This document shows, piece after piece, positions 8,475 to 16,973 of a DNA stretch of 64,000 bases. Both the position numbers and the translations under genes were made by a program. The notes under the pieces are model-generated. The model worked only from the letters and a program-made list of their open reading frames with translations, had not been told where the DNA came from and did no database searches. Origin of the DNA: an uncultured Oscillospiraceae bacterium (GTDB taxonomy: Bacteria > Bacillota > Clostridia > Oscillospirales > Oscillospiraceae); contig CAKTMF010000003.1 of the NCBI GenBank assembly GCA_934573855.1, positions 124,001 to 188,000 of the forward strand. The letters are read 5' to 3'. Numbering within the stretch: position 1 is the stretch's first letter; each line of letters begins with the position of its first letter.

Positions 8475-9068
8475 GTGTTTGTATATGAAAAAAAGCTTCA
8501 GTATCCTGTAAAGATAAAAAATACAAACCCCGCGCTGGCAAAGTTCATCATAAGCCAGTACGGCGGCCCTGACGGCGAGCTGGGCGCGTCCCTCCGGTAC
8601 CTCAGTCAGCGCTATTCAATGCCCTACCCGGAGCTCAAGGGTATGCTGACCGATATCGGCACGGAAGAACTCGGTCACCTTGAGATGATAGGCACCATCG
8701 TTCATCAGCTTACTCGAAACCTTACTCCGGAGGAGATAAAAAAGGCCGGCTTTGAGGCGTATTTCGTCGATCACACCGCCGGCGTGTATCCTACCGCTGC
8801 CTCCGGCTTTCCGTGGAGCGCGGCCGGCATGCAGGTGAAGGGCGACGTGATAACCGATCTGAACGAGGACCTCGCCGCCGAGCAGAAGGCGCGCACGACC
8901 TACGATAACATACTGAGACTCAGCGACGACCCTGATGTGAACGACGTTATCCGCTTTCTCCGAGAGCGGGAGATCGTCCACTACCAGCGCTTCGGCGAGG
9001 CGCTCAGACTCGCGCTCGAAAAAATGGACTGCAAGAACTTCTACGCGGTCAATCCCGCGTTCGATTGA
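8475..9068 (+). CDS. cotJC: CotJC, manganese-catalase-like spore coat protein
   Basis: 197-residue ferritin-like four-helix protein of the manganese catalase family, starting MFVYEKKLQYPV. Metal-ligand type residues are visible in GTEELGHLEMIGTIVHQL and later in ERE-IVHYQRFGEAL. In Bacillus CotJC is part of the spore coat; catalase activity is possible but not shown for every member. GTG start at 8475, immediately after the CotJA-CotJB gene, so the two are cotranscribed. A terminator follows. Confidence 0.93.
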   Translation: MFVYEKKLQYPVKIKNTNPALAKFIISQYGGPDGELGASLRYLSQRYSMPYPELKGMLTDIGTEELGHLEMIGTIVHQLTRNLTPEEIKKAGFEAYFVDHTAGVYPTAASGFPWSAAGMQVKGDVITDLNEDLAAEQKARTTYDNILRLSDDPDVNDVIRFLREREIVHYQRFGEALRLALEKMDCKNFYAVNPAFD

Positions 9069-9076
9069 GCAAAAGG

Positions 9077-9111
9077 GCTGTGGTGGGTGTAATACCCGTC
9101 ACAGCTTTTTT
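9077..9111 (+). terminator. Intrinsic terminator after cotJC
   Basis: GCTGTG pairs with CACAGC and GGGT with ACCC around a short loop, followed by seven T. Confidence 0.85.
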
Positions 9112-9131
9112 GAAAAAGTTCGGATATGTTC

Positions 9132-9161
9132 TTTACCGCGGGAGGTGATCTGGTATATAAT
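9132..9161 (+). promoter_or_regulatory. Putative promoter for the ICMT-like gene
   Basis: TTTACC (9132-9137), 18-base spacer, TATAAT (9156-9161). Transcription would begin near 9168, which rules out the in-frame TTG at 9164 as a start. Confidence 0.6.
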
Positions 9162-9193
9162 CATTGTATGAAGCGAAGATGGGGGGTGCTGAC

Positions 9194-9850
9194 ATGGGTA
9201 AGGCGTCGGACAATTACATACTGCGCCTTATCGTGAAGCGTGTCCTCGCGCTGCTGCTGTTCCTCCTCGGGGCAGTGGGAGCGTTCGGCAGGCGAGAGCT
9301 AATATTCTTCTCGGTCTATTTCGGCGCGGCGCTCCTCTCCGGACTTGCGCTGTATCTGGTATCCCCGGGAAAGCTGCATACTCAAGAGAAGTCCGGCGGC
9401 TCGAGTTGGGATAACCTCCTCCCATGCGCGATGATCCTGATAAAGGATTTCCTCGTGTTCCTCGCGGCCGGCTTGGGTAATTTGCGGCTTGAGCCGGACG
9501 TGTGGTTTTATCTCGGACTTGTTCTGTATGCGGCGTCCGAGGCGCTTTACCTCTGGGCAAGGGCCGTCAACGACTCGTTCACGGCCGGGGACAGGGAATG
9601 CCCCGCAGAGCTGTGCCGGCGAGGGCCGTACAGATATGTACGTCACCCCTCATATTCCGCTGTACTTATTTGGTGCTTTTCATTTTGCCTTATATTTCCG
9701 CATGTTTATGTGGCCTTGGCTGCACTGACCGTGATGGCGCTCACCTTCGCGCTTACATATTTAGAGGACAAGACACTCTGCGGCGGACTGCAGGGCTATG
9801 CCGAGTACGCCGAGGAGGTTGATTTCAAGCTCATACCGTATCTATGGTAG
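9194..9850 (+). CDS. Isoprenylcysteine carboxyl methyltransferase-like membrane protein
   Basis: 218 residues with about five hydrophobic segments. The C-terminal third carries the ICMT/PEMT signature RRGPYRYVRHPSY followed by a membrane segment, YLEDK, and a terminal DFKLIPYLW, all characteristic of SAM-dependent integral membrane methyltransferases. The substrate in bacteria is usually unknown. ATG 9194 is preferred over upstream in-frame codons because a GGGGGG-type RBS lies 8 bases before it and the predicted transcription start falls after the first alternative. Bounded by its own promoter and a terminator, it looks monocistronic. Confidence 0.8.
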   Translation: MGKASDNYILRLIVKRVLALLLFLLGAVGAFGRRELIFFSVYFGAALLSGLALYLVSPGKLHTQEKSGGSSWDNLLPCAMILIKDFLVFLAAGLGNLRLEPDVWFYLGLVLYAASEALYLWARAVNDSFTAGDRECPAELCRRGPYRYVRHPSYSAVLIWCFSFCLIFPHVYVALAALTVMALTFALTYLEDKTLCGGLQGYAEYAEEVDFKLIPYLW

Positions 9851-9852
9851 AA

Positions 9853-9884
9853 AAAGACCGGGCTGGTCATCCAGCCCGGTCTTT
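9853..9884. terminator. Bidirectional terminator between convergent genes
   Basis: Perfect 14-bp stem (9853-9866 with 9871-9884), loop TCAT, A and T tracts on each side; serves the ICMT-like gene (+) and the acyl-CoA ligase (-). Confidence 0.92.
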
Positions 9885-9887
9885 ATA

Positions 9888-11624
9888 TCATACTGTTTCG
9901 GGTTCTTCGGCTGCCTTGAGCTTTGCAAGCTCCTCCTCTTCAAGGACGCGGTATGCTACCTTGCCGACGAGGGTCTTCGGCATATCGTCCTTGAACTCAA
10001 TATCGTAGGGCATTGCGTACTTGGCGATGTTCTGACGGCAGTAATCCATAAGAACTCGGCGGGTATCATCGTTCGCGGGAACGTCCGGACTGAGCTTTAC
10101 GAACGCCTTGACCTTCTGTATCTTGTAGGGGTCAGGAACGCCTATTACACAGCTCATCTGAACATAATCGTGCGCGTCGAGAATATTTTCAAGCTGCCCG
10201 GGGTAGACATTGTAGCCGGAGGAGATTATCATACGCTTTGCGCGGCCCTTGAAGTAGATAAAGCCTTCTCTGTCCATCATGCCGAGGTCGCCTGTGTATA
10301 CCCATGTGAGACCGTCGGCGTGAGTGCGCAGGGTGGAGGCGGTCTCGTCGGGGTGGTTCATGTACTCCTTCATGACGGTGGGACCGGCAAGCAGGATCTC
10401 GCCCTCTTCGCCGTAGGGAAGCTCCTCATCGGTGCCGGGGCGAACGATCTTGATGTAAGTGTCCGGGAAGGGGAGACCGATACTGCCTTCCTTGAACATG
10501 TGCGGAGGAGTGAGGCAGCAGGCCGTGACGGTCTCGGTAGTACCATAGCCCTCGCGCACCTGAATGACCGCCTTGTGGTCATAGAGGAATTTGTCGAATT
10601 TCTTTTTCAGCTCTATGGAGAGCGAGTCGCCGCCGGAGAATACGCCCTTGAGGCAGCTCAGGTCGGCGCCGTCCATGGAGGGCAGGCGCAGGAGCGCCTC
10701 GTACAGAGTGGGAACGCCCGCAATGAAGTTGCAGCGGTACTTGACTATCTGCTTCGCGTAGCTCTTAGCGGTGAAGCGGGGGATGAGAATGCAGCGTCCG
10801 CCCTGAGAGAGCATGGTATGTACGCACACGCCCAGCCCGAAGCCGTGGAAGAGCGGCATTGCGGCGAGCATTTTGTCGCCGACACGGAACATGGGGTTGG
10901 CGGCGATGACCTGCTGCCCGAGGGCGTTGAAATTCTTATTGGTGAGGACAATACCCTTGGTGGTGCCGGTGGTGCCGCCGGAATACAGAATGACCGCAGG
11001 GTCGTCCGCCCTGCGCTCGACCTTGTAGTTGTAGAAGCAGGCCTTGCTCAGGCGCATGAAGTCCTTCCACATGATGACGGGCGCGTCCTTGGGTATCTTC
11101 TTGACCTTACGTCCCTCGGTGAGCATATAGCCGGCTCGGATGGGCTTTGAGAGCGCGTCCTTTACGCTCGCAATGATGATATTGACGACCTTCGTGTTCT
11201 GGCGGACCTTCTCAAACTTATGATAGAACTGGTCGAGGGTGATGGCCGTGACGCTCTCGGATTCGTTGAGGTAGAACTCTATCTCCTTCTCGGCTGAGAG
11301 GGGGTGGATCATGTTTGCGATGCCGCCGACGAGATTGACCGCATAGAACATGTATATCGCCTGCGGGCAGTTAGGCATTGCTATGGTGACTCTGTCGCCC
11401 TCGCGCACGCCGATGGTCTTGAGCGCCTTGGCGCACTCCTTGACGTCCTCGGTAAGCTCCTCATACGTCGTGGACTTACCCATGAAATCAAAGGCGATCT
11501 GCTTCGGGTGTTCAATGGCGACCCTTTCGATCGCGTTGAACATCGTACCGTCAAAGTATTCAAGGTGCATGGGAACGTCTCCGAGACGAGCCTCCCACGG
11601 GGTTTTGGCAGTTATTGTATTCAT
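9888..11624 (-). CDS. AMP-dependent acyl-CoA synthetase/ligase
   Basis: 578-residue member of the ANL superfamily, probably activating a medium or long chain carboxylate to its CoA thioester via an acyl-adenylate. Seen in the sequence: the P-loop-like YSGGTTGTTKG (about 213-224), YGTTETVT, the YTGDLG aspartate motif, GRAKRMI hinge, GYNVYPGQLEN, and a C-terminal LVGKVAYR containing the catalytic lysine. The fatty-acid preference is an inference from overall similarity to FadD-type ligases. An AGAGAGG RBS sits within the tail of the upstream E2-like gene 14 bases before, so both form one operon. Confidence 0.88.
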   Translation of the reverse strand: MNTITAKTPWEARLGDVPMHLEYFDGTMFNAIERVAIEHPKQIAFDFMGKSTTYEELTEDVKECAKALKTIGVREGDRVTIAMPNCPQAIYMFYAVNLVGGIANMIHPLSAEKEIEFYLNESESVTAITLDQFYHKFEKVRQNTKVVNIIIASVKDALSKPIRAGYMLTEGRKVKKIPKDAPVIMWKDFMRLSKACFYNYKVERRADDPAVILYSGGTTGTTKGIVLTNKNFNALGQQVIAANPMFRVGDKMLAAMPLFHGFGLGVCVHTMLSQGGRCILIPRFTAKSYAKQIVKYRCNFIAGVPTLYEALLRLPSMDGADLSCLKGVFSGGDSLSIELKKKFDKFLYDHKAVIQVREGYGTTETVTACCLTPPHMFKEGSIGLPFPDTYIKIVRPGTDEELPYGEEGEILLAGPTVMKEYMNHPDETASTLRTHADGLTWVYTGDLGMMDREGFIYFKGRAKRMIISSGYNVYPGQLENILDAHDYVQMSCVIGVPDPYKIQKVKAFVKLSPDVPANDDTRRVLMDYCRQNIAKYAMPYDIEFKDDMPKTLVGKVAYRVLEEEELAKLKAAEEPETV

Positions 11625-11638
11625 TAGTAAAACCTCTC

Positions 11639-12523
11639 TTACTTGTAATCAAAGCCGGAAGGCTCGCCCAAGGGCTGCTCCATAAGCTCAGGGTGTGCAA
11701 AAAGATACTTGAGGAGCTTCAGACTGCGGACAAAATAGAATCCGTCGCCTATACGCTCATCAAGGGTTGCGCCGATGTCGACAACGTCGCGTATCTGCTT
11801 CGTCCCATCGGGCATGATAAGCTCCGCCTTATGTATGGTTCCGACCGTCACCATTATGCTGTTTGTGCCGTAGTTATTCAGATGGTGGTATATAGCGGGA
11901 CCCTTTATGCTGCCGAGGTTGCTGAAAAAGACTGTAGTGAAGTTCGGGTCGCCGTCGGTCAGAAAGCTCGGAGATATCCCCCAGTAGTCGATCAGCCGTA
12001 TAAGTCCCACGACGATCGCCAGCAGGAAACGCGGGAGCTTTGCAAGAGCGTCCACGATGGCGTCGATACCGCCGGTGGAATGCTCGCTTTTTCTTGTCTC
12101 TATTACGTCTCCGACGATTTTTTTTGTAACATCGTCGATGTTCTGCTCGTCCTTGGCGACCATTACCATCAGCGCCTCCTCGGCGTGGTCCGTGTAGCGG
12201 CGCTTGCAGACAAAGCTCAGGCTTATGTCGTCGCGCTGATACATGCGGCGGCCCTGGATAAAGCGGTTCATGTTCGGCCTCTCGCGGATCATTTTTGCCG
12301 CGCCGTAGATGAAGCAATGGAAAAGCGTAGTCTTATACTCGGGATGTTCGAGATTTTTCTTTTCGATGAATTTGAGAACGTCCGTCACGTCGAAGGTGTC
12401 GTTCATGTACACCTCGCATTCGGTACGGTTGTGCATAAGGTGTGTCATGATCGTCTGTAGTCCGGGAACATCGCGTACCCAATGGCCGTCACGTCTGTCA
12501 CCAAATTTACGCTTGGTACTCAT
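11639..12523 (-). CDS. 2-oxoacid dehydrogenase E2/CAT-like acyltransferase, lacking lipoyl domain and catalytic His
   Basis: 294 residues resembling the catalytic domain of dihydrolipoyl acyltransferases and chloramphenicol acetyltransferase: NRFIQGRRMY, DISLSFVCKR, and a C-terminal GATLDERIGDGFYFVRSL. The usual active-site motif HxxxDG reads E256-R-I-G-D-G, so the catalytic histidine is glutamate. No lipoyl or E1-binding domain precedes it and no dehydrogenase genes are nearby. ATG 12523 follows a GGGGGGAAAG RBS; the earlier in-frame ATG lacks one. Coexpressed with an acyl-CoA ligase, so it may handle acyl-CoA in some way, but the substrate is unknown. Confidence 0.78.
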   Translation of the reverse strand: MSTKRKFGDRRDGHWVRDVPGLQTIMTHLMHNRTECEVYMNDTFDVTDVLKFIEKKNLEHPEYKTTLFHCFIYGAAKMIRERPNMNRFIQGRRMYQRDDISLSFVCKRRYTDHAEEALMVMVAKDEQNIDDVTKKIVGDVIETRKSEHSTGGIDAIVDALAKLPRFLLAIVVGLIRLIDYWGISPSFLTDGDPNFTTVFFSNLGSIKGPAIYHHLNNYGTNSIMVTVGTIHKAELIMPDGTKQIRDVVDIGATLDERIGDGFYFVRSLKLLKYLFAHPELMEQPLGEPSGFDYK

Positions 12524-12555
12524 ATCTTTCCCCCCATATGAAGTATGCACGCCGT

Positions 12556-12584
12556 ATTTTATGACACTTTGCTAAAAAAAGCAA
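12556..12584 (-). promoter_or_regulatory. Putative promoter for the E2-like/acyl-CoA ligase operon
   Basis: On the minus strand TTGCTT (12579-12584) and TAAAAT (12556-12561) are separated by 17 bases, in an AT-rich divergent region. Confidence 0.55.
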
Positions 12585-12629
12585 TAATTAATTAAAAAAA
12601 TTAAAGTTTTTATTTGAGAGAAAAAATGT

Positions 12630-12658
12630 TTTACAAGAACAATATGCCGTAGTATACT
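12630..12658 (+). promoter_or_regulatory. Promoter for the CofE-like gene
   Basis: TTTACA (12630-12635), 17-base spacer, TATACT (12653-12658); 48 bases before the ATG at 12707. Confidence 0.75.
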
Positions 12659-12706
12659 GACTAAGGTGTAACAAGCAGCAATTCATACTATACAGAGGTG
12701 TCTATT

Positions 12707-13900
12707 ATGAGCAGAGTTGTCGGTACAGTTTCCAGAGGTCTCCGCGCACCCATCATCCGCGCCGGGGACGATCTTGTCAAAATCGTTACGGATACCGTCA
12801 TGCAGGCGGTAAGCCAGAATGAGCTTGAGGTCCGCGACAGAGACGTAGTCGCCATGACCGAGGCGATCGTCGCGAGAGCGCAGGGGAACTATGCCACCGT
12901 CGACGATATCGCGGCGGACGTCAGGGTAAAGTTCGGCGGCGGGACCGTCGGCGTTATTTTCCCCATTCTCAGCCGCAACCGCTTTGCGGTGTGTCTGCGC
13001 GGCATAGCAAAGGGCGCAAAGAAGATAGTCCTTATGCTGTCCTACCCCTCCGACGAGGTAGGCAACCATCTTATCGACATGGACATGCTTGATGAAAAGG
13101 GCGTCGATCCATTCCGCGATGTCCTCACACTGGATAAGTACCGCGAGTATTTCGGCTTCCACAAGCACCGCTTCACCGGTGTCGACTATGTCCAGTATTA
13201 CTCCGACATTATCCGCGAGAGCGGGGCCGAGGTCGAGGTCATCTTTGCCAACGACTGCCGTGCCATACTCGAGCATACCAAGAATGTCCTCTGCTGCGAC
13301 ATCCACACCCGCGCCCGCACGAAGCGTATACTCAAGGCCGCCGGCGCCGAGATCGTCTACGGTCTTGACGATATAATGACCGCACCAGTGAACGGCAGCG
13401 GATACAACGAAAAATACGGCCTCCTCGGCACGAACAAGGCCACCGAGGACTCCGTGAAGCTCTTCCCCCGCGACTGCCAGTCCCTCGTCGAGAGCATACA
13501 GGCGAAGCTCTTTGAGCTCACCGGCAAGCACGTCGAGGTCATGGTTTACGGCGACGGCGCGTTCAAGGATCCTGTGGGAAAGATATGGGAGCTTGCAGAC
13601 CCCATCGTCTCCCCGGCATATACCGCCGGTCTTGAGGGGACCCCAAATGAGCTGAAGCTCAAGTATCTCGCCGACAACGATTTTGCGTCCCTCAGCGGTG
13701 AAGAGCTGCGCGAGGCGATAAAGAGCGAGATAGTCCGCAAGGACGCCGACCTCGTCGGCAAGATGGTCTCTGAGGGTACTACGCCCCGCCGTCTCACCGA
13801 CCTGCTGGGTTCTCTCTGCGACCTTACCTCCGGCAGCGGCGACAAGGGTACGCCCATAGTCTACATTCAGGGCTATTTCGATAACTACGCGGCGGAGTAA
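12707..13900 (+). CDS. Coenzyme F420-0:L-glutamate ligase (CofE)-like protein
   Basis: 397 residues. The N-terminal half resembles CofE (RAPIIRAGDDL, a region about non-repeating ligase core ending with VGVIFPILSRNRFAV), followed by NDCRAILEHTKNV and PVNGSGYNEKYGLLG, conserved in the Firmicute branch of this family. CofE adds gamma-linked glutamates to F420-0 in archaea and actinobacteria. Clostridia generally do not make F420 and no other cof gene is in view, so the real acceptor is unknown. ATG 12707 has AGAGGTG six bases upstream. Coupled to the next gene with a 7-base gap. Confidence 0.75.
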   Translation: MSRVVGTVSRGLRAPIIRAGDDLVKIVTDTVMQAVSQNELEVRDRDVVAMTEAIVARAQGNYATVDDIAADVRVKFGGGTVGVIFPILSRNRFAVCLRGIAKGAKKIVLMLSYPSDEVGNHLIDMDMLDEKGVDPFRDVLTLDKYREYFGFHKHRFTGVDYVQYYSDIIRESGAEVEVIFANDCRAILEHTKNVLCCDIHTRARTKRILKAAGAEIVYGLDDIMTAPVNGSGYNEKYGLLGTNKATEDSVKLFPRDCQSLVESIQAKLFELTGKHVEVMVYGDGAFKDPVGKIWELADPIVSPAYTAGLEGTPNELKLKYLADNDFASLSGEELREAIKSEIVRKDADLVGKMVSEGTTPRRLTDLLGSLCDLTSGSGDKGTPIVYIQGYFDNYAAE

Positions 13901-13907
13901 TAGGAGC

Positions 13908-14609
13908 ATGAAAGCACAGCTCATCTGGGAACACAACGGGAACGATACGCTCCTTTACTGCGGCAGTGTACCCGGCGCGTATGCAAGAGGAGCGTCGCTC
14001 GAAGAGGCTCTCGGGAAAATGCCTGCCGAGCTCAGGTCCTTTACTTCATGGGTCGGCGATGAATATGCTGCCGCGCCGGAGCTTGAGATCGTTCAGGAAA
14101 AGGTCTCCTCTCTGGATATCTGCGACGCGGACAGCGACGTTATATTTGACACCGAGCGTGAGGGACTTACAAAGACCGAGTACGAGGCGCTCAAATCACT
14201 TGCCGTGAAGTCGGCGCAGGCTTTTCTTGCGCTGTACGCCTCTGTCCCGTGCAAGGACATCGCCATTGCCCCGGAGCGAAAGACCTTTTACGGCGTTATC
14301 CCGCACACCGCCGAGGAAATGTATCAGCACACCAAGAACGTAAACTCCTACTACTTCAGGGAGGTCGGCGTCGACGCGGACAACGCGGGTACCATCGTTG
14401 AATGCCGCGAGAGGGGTTTTGCGCTCCTCGAGTCGCGCCCGGACTTTTTGGAGCCGAGGGTATTTGACGGCAGCTACGGAGAGCAGTGGTCCGTGAGGAA
14501 GGTCCTCCGCCGCTTCATCTGGCACGACAGGATACACGCGAAGGCGATGTACCGTCAGGCTGTAAAAGCATTCGGGGCCGGGAAAATAGTTGATCCCTTC
14601 GGATTTTAA
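13908..14609 (+). CDS. HicB-like plus DinB-like two-domain protein of unknown function
   Basis: 233 residues. Residues 1 to about 50 (LIWEHNGNDTLLYCGSVPGA then ASLEEALGKMPAEL) look like a HicB-type partial RNase H-fold domain. The C-terminal half (about 95-233) looks like a DinB/YfiT helical bundle with histidines in EMYQHTKNVNSYYF and RRFIWHDRIHAKAMYR that could bind a divalent metal. DinB-like enzymes include thiol-dependent S-transferases, but no substrate can be proposed here. Cotranscribed with the CofE-like gene and followed by a terminator. Domain calls are pattern-based. Confidence 0.6.
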   Translation: MKAQLIWEHNGNDTLLYCGSVPGAYARGASLEEALGKMPAELRSFTSWVGDEYAAAPELEIVQEKVSSLDICDADSDVIFDTEREGLTKTEYEALKSLAVKSAQAFLALYASVPCKDIAIAPERKTFYGVIPHTAEEMYQHTKNVNSYYFREVGVDADNAGTIVECRERGFALLESRPDFLEPRVFDGSYGEQWSVRKVLRRFIWHDRIHAKAMYRQAVKAFGAGKIVDPFGF

Positions 14610-14611
14610 GT

Positions 14612-14645
14612 AAAATGAGAGGTCATATATGACCTCTCATTTTTT
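14612..14645. terminator. Bidirectional terminator
   Basis: AAAATGAGAGGTCATA (14612-14627) pairs with 14628-14643 region, flanked by A and T tracts; between convergent DinB-like (+) and PIG-L (-) genes. Confidence 0.9.
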
Positions 14646-14646
14646 A

Positions 14647-15420
14647 TCATTCACCGGCTTCGGGCAGACAGTGCATGTGTGTTGCCCCAAGAATTCTGAA
14701 GCCCTCGGCGCATCCCTTGAGCGAGCGTATACCGTTGTCGGCGGCCCTCAGACGGAGATACAGGGCAATGGACCTCGCCTCGTCGGAGCCGTCGGGGAAC
14801 TGGCTTTTGTGACAGTCAAAAACGGCGCTCAGCTGTCTGGCGAGATAGCCCCTCGTCCCGACAAAGCGGTTGGGCTTTGCGGTCATGTAATACGCGAGGG
14901 CCTTTACCGGTGCGCTCTCTGCCCCACAGCTCGCCATGATCCCGGCATACGGCGCGAAGCAGGCTATCTGGCGCGCACACTCGCCGACATTGAGGTGGTC
15001 GGCGTGACACTCGCTCGATACAAACGGGTCGGGCGCAAATATAAGCTCAGGCTTGAACTCTCCCACGACGCGGGCAATGCCGTGCAGCAGCTCCTGCCGG
15101 GTATAGCCCTCACCGTCGCAAAGGCCAAGGAAACGCACATCCGTCACCCCGAGCATGGCCGCAGAGGCGACGGCCTCGCTGCGCCGCATTTCCACAAGCT
15201 CCTCGCGGCTTATTCCCTTCGGGGCGCTGCCGTCGCCGAAACGCCCGTCAATGCAAATGAGGAAGCATACCGTTTTCCCAAGCTCCGATAGCTTCGCCGC
15301 GGTCGCTCCCGCTCCGATCTCGATATCATCGGGGTGCGGACCGATAAACAGATATCTCTCAAAGCTCTCGATACGGGGCAGGGGAGCGGCAAATCTCAAT
15401 ACGGCTTTTGTCAGGCTCAT
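14647..15420 (-). CDS. PIG-L family (LmbE-like) deacetylase
   Basis: 257 residues with the zinc-binding PHPDDIEIGAG motif near residue 28 and SSECHADHLNVG near 139, the two hallmarks of N-acetylglucosaminyl deacetylases. Family members deacetylate GlcNAc conjugates (GPI precursor, mycothiol and bacillithiol precursors) or diacetylchitobiose. The gene overlaps the upstream transporter by four bases (ATGA), so it is translated with it, and a sugar-conjugate substrate imported by that transporter is plausible but unproven. Confidence 0.87.
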   Translation of the reverse strand: MSLTKAVLRFAAPLPRIESFERYLFIGPHPDDIEIGAGATAAKLSELGKTVCFLICIDGRFGDGSAPKGISREELVEMRRSEAVASAAMLGVTDVRFLGLCDGEGYTRQELLHGIARVVGEFKPELIFAPDPFVSSECHADHLNVGECARQIACFAPYAGIMASCGAESAPVKALAYYMTAKPNRFVGTRGYLARQLSAVFDCHKSQFPDGSDEARSIALYLRLRAADNGIRSLKGCAEGFRILGATHMHCLPEAGE

Positions 15421-16898
15421 TTTACAGCAGCCGCCTTTTGGGCCGCGATCTCGGCGCAGATACGGTCATATTCCTCTTCATCGAGAGTATAGTGCTTTTT
15501 ATACATGAAATAGGATATGAGCATGAGCGCACAGGGCAGCACAGTCATGCTGAACAGGAGCCCCAGAGTCTGCGCGTGGCTGACGCCGGAGATAACGCCG
15601 CCGATCTCTGCGAGCTTCTGTGCCTCGGTTATAAGACCCATGGAGGTCTGACGCTCAAGCTCCGATATCTGATTGGTGTAGTTTGTAACGCCGAATATGA
15701 GGTAGCACGCGGAAATTATCAGCACGATGAGCGCGGAGGCGAGCTTCGTAAAGAACGGACGCAGAGAGGCGATAATGGCTTCGTCGCGCGTACCGCGCTT
15801 GTATTCGTTGTACTCAACGGTATTGAGGATGGATATCATCATGACGAGATAGTAGCAGTACTGGCCGAAGTTCGAGAACATGTATCCCACGGTGAGTATC
15901 CAGAATTTGGCCGTGCCGGTGGGCATGAGCAGACCCGCGCCGAGCATAAGTACGTAGCCGACAACAGATATCACCGCCATAATGCCCATAAGCGGCTTGC
16001 GGTGTATCTTCTGGGATATGGCGGGATAGAAGATCATAAGAAATGCGGTGGCCGCCATGCCGACCGTGGAGAACAGGGAGAAAAGTCCGCCCTCATAGCC
16101 AAACTCAAAGTATATATAGGTCGAGCCTATGCCGCCGATAACGAGGCCGTTGCCTATCTGTTGGATGAGGAATATCAGCGCTATCCACATAAGCTGATCG
16201 TTGCCGCTGATGGTGTCCCAGATCTTCCTGAAGCTGACAGGTGGAACGTCGTTTCCGTAGTCGCGATTCTCGCGGACGCCGAAGATAGTGAAGCACATGA
16301 ATATGGGCGCGATAATGCAGACCGCGAGGGCGATACGGCCATAAGCAAACGCCGTGTTTCCGCCGATCGTGTTCGAACCTGTTGTGAGCATGGGTATAAG
16401 CACGGAGGCCAGCGTGCCGCCTATACCGGCAAAAAGCGTCGCACGGGCGGTAAACTGGTTCCTTGTGTGTGCGTCGGAGCCGAGAGCCGGCACCATGCCC
16501 CAATAGGAGATGTCATGCATGGTGTATGTAATGCTGTACATGAAATAAATGACGCCGAAGAACCACACAAAGCTCCAGCCCTGCAGATCGGTGTTGAACG
16601 CGAGGTATTCCACAACACAGGTAGAGAGTATGCCTATCACGAGCCACGGCTTGAACTTGCCGTATTTGCCGCGGGTACGCTCAATGATGTTGCCCATGAT
16701 TGGGTCGTTCAGCGCGTCAAATACACGCGCCCCGACCATTATCCCGGTTATTGCCATGAGCTGTGCCGCCGTGAGGCTGCGGGTAAAAAGCACATAGGTA
16801 AGAATAAAGTTGGTAAAGAGCTGATACATCATGTCTCTGCCAACTGTGCCGAGGGGGAACATTATCAGATTTTTCTTCTGAGTCTGCAAGTCGTTCAT
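15417..16898 (-). CDS. GPH/MFS-type sugar:cation symporter
   Basis: 493 residues with about twelve transmembrane segments. The N-terminus (LGTVGRDMMYQLFTNF) and ALNDPIMGNIIERTRGKYGK match the glycoside-pentoside-hexuronide:cation symporter branch of MFS_2, including the conserved D-P-G loop and RTRxGKxKPW region. Substrate cannot be read from the sequence. CAAGGAGACGG is the RBS. A TATAAT-like box on the minus strand at 16926-16931 may mark its own promoter, without a clear -35. Cotranslated with the PIG-L gene. Confidence 0.88.
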   Translation of the reverse strand: MNDLQTQKKNLIMFPLGTVGRDMMYQLFTNFILTYVLFTRSLTAAQLMAITGIMVGARVFDALNDPIMGNIIERTRGKYGKFKPWLVIGILSTCVVEYLAFNTDLQGWSFVWFFGVIYFMYSITYTMHDISYWGMVPALGSDAHTRNQFTARATLFAGIGGTLASVLIPMLTTGSNTIGGNTAFAYGRIALAVCIIAPIFMCFTIFGVRENRDYGNDVPPVSFRKIWDTISGNDQLMWIALIFLIQQIGNGLVIGGIGSTYIYFEFGYEGGLFSLFSTVGMAATAFLMIFYPAISQKIHRKPLMGIMAVISVVGYVLMLGAGLLMPTGTAKFWILTVGYMFSNFGQYCYYLVMMISILNTVEYNEYKRGTRDEAIIASLRPFFTKLASALIVLIISACYLIFGVTNYTNQISELERQTSMGLITEAQKLAEIGGVISGVSHAQTLGLLFSMTVLPCALMLISYFMYKKHYTLDEEEYDRICAEIAAQKAAAVK

Positions 16899-16973
16899 GC
16901 CGCCGTCTCCTTGTTGAAATATAGTATTATATTATCATTCACCTGCGCGTCTGGCAAGCAAATATAGTCCGTT

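Noticed and set aside
9798..11150. A 450-codon + strand frame opposite the acyl-CoA ligase
   Set aside because: No RBS or recognisable domain; the minus strand encodes a complete ANL enzyme.
15408..16967. A 519-codon + strand frame opposite the GPH transporter
   Set aside because: Charged His/Arg/Glu-rich translation typical of antisense to a membrane protein; no RBS.
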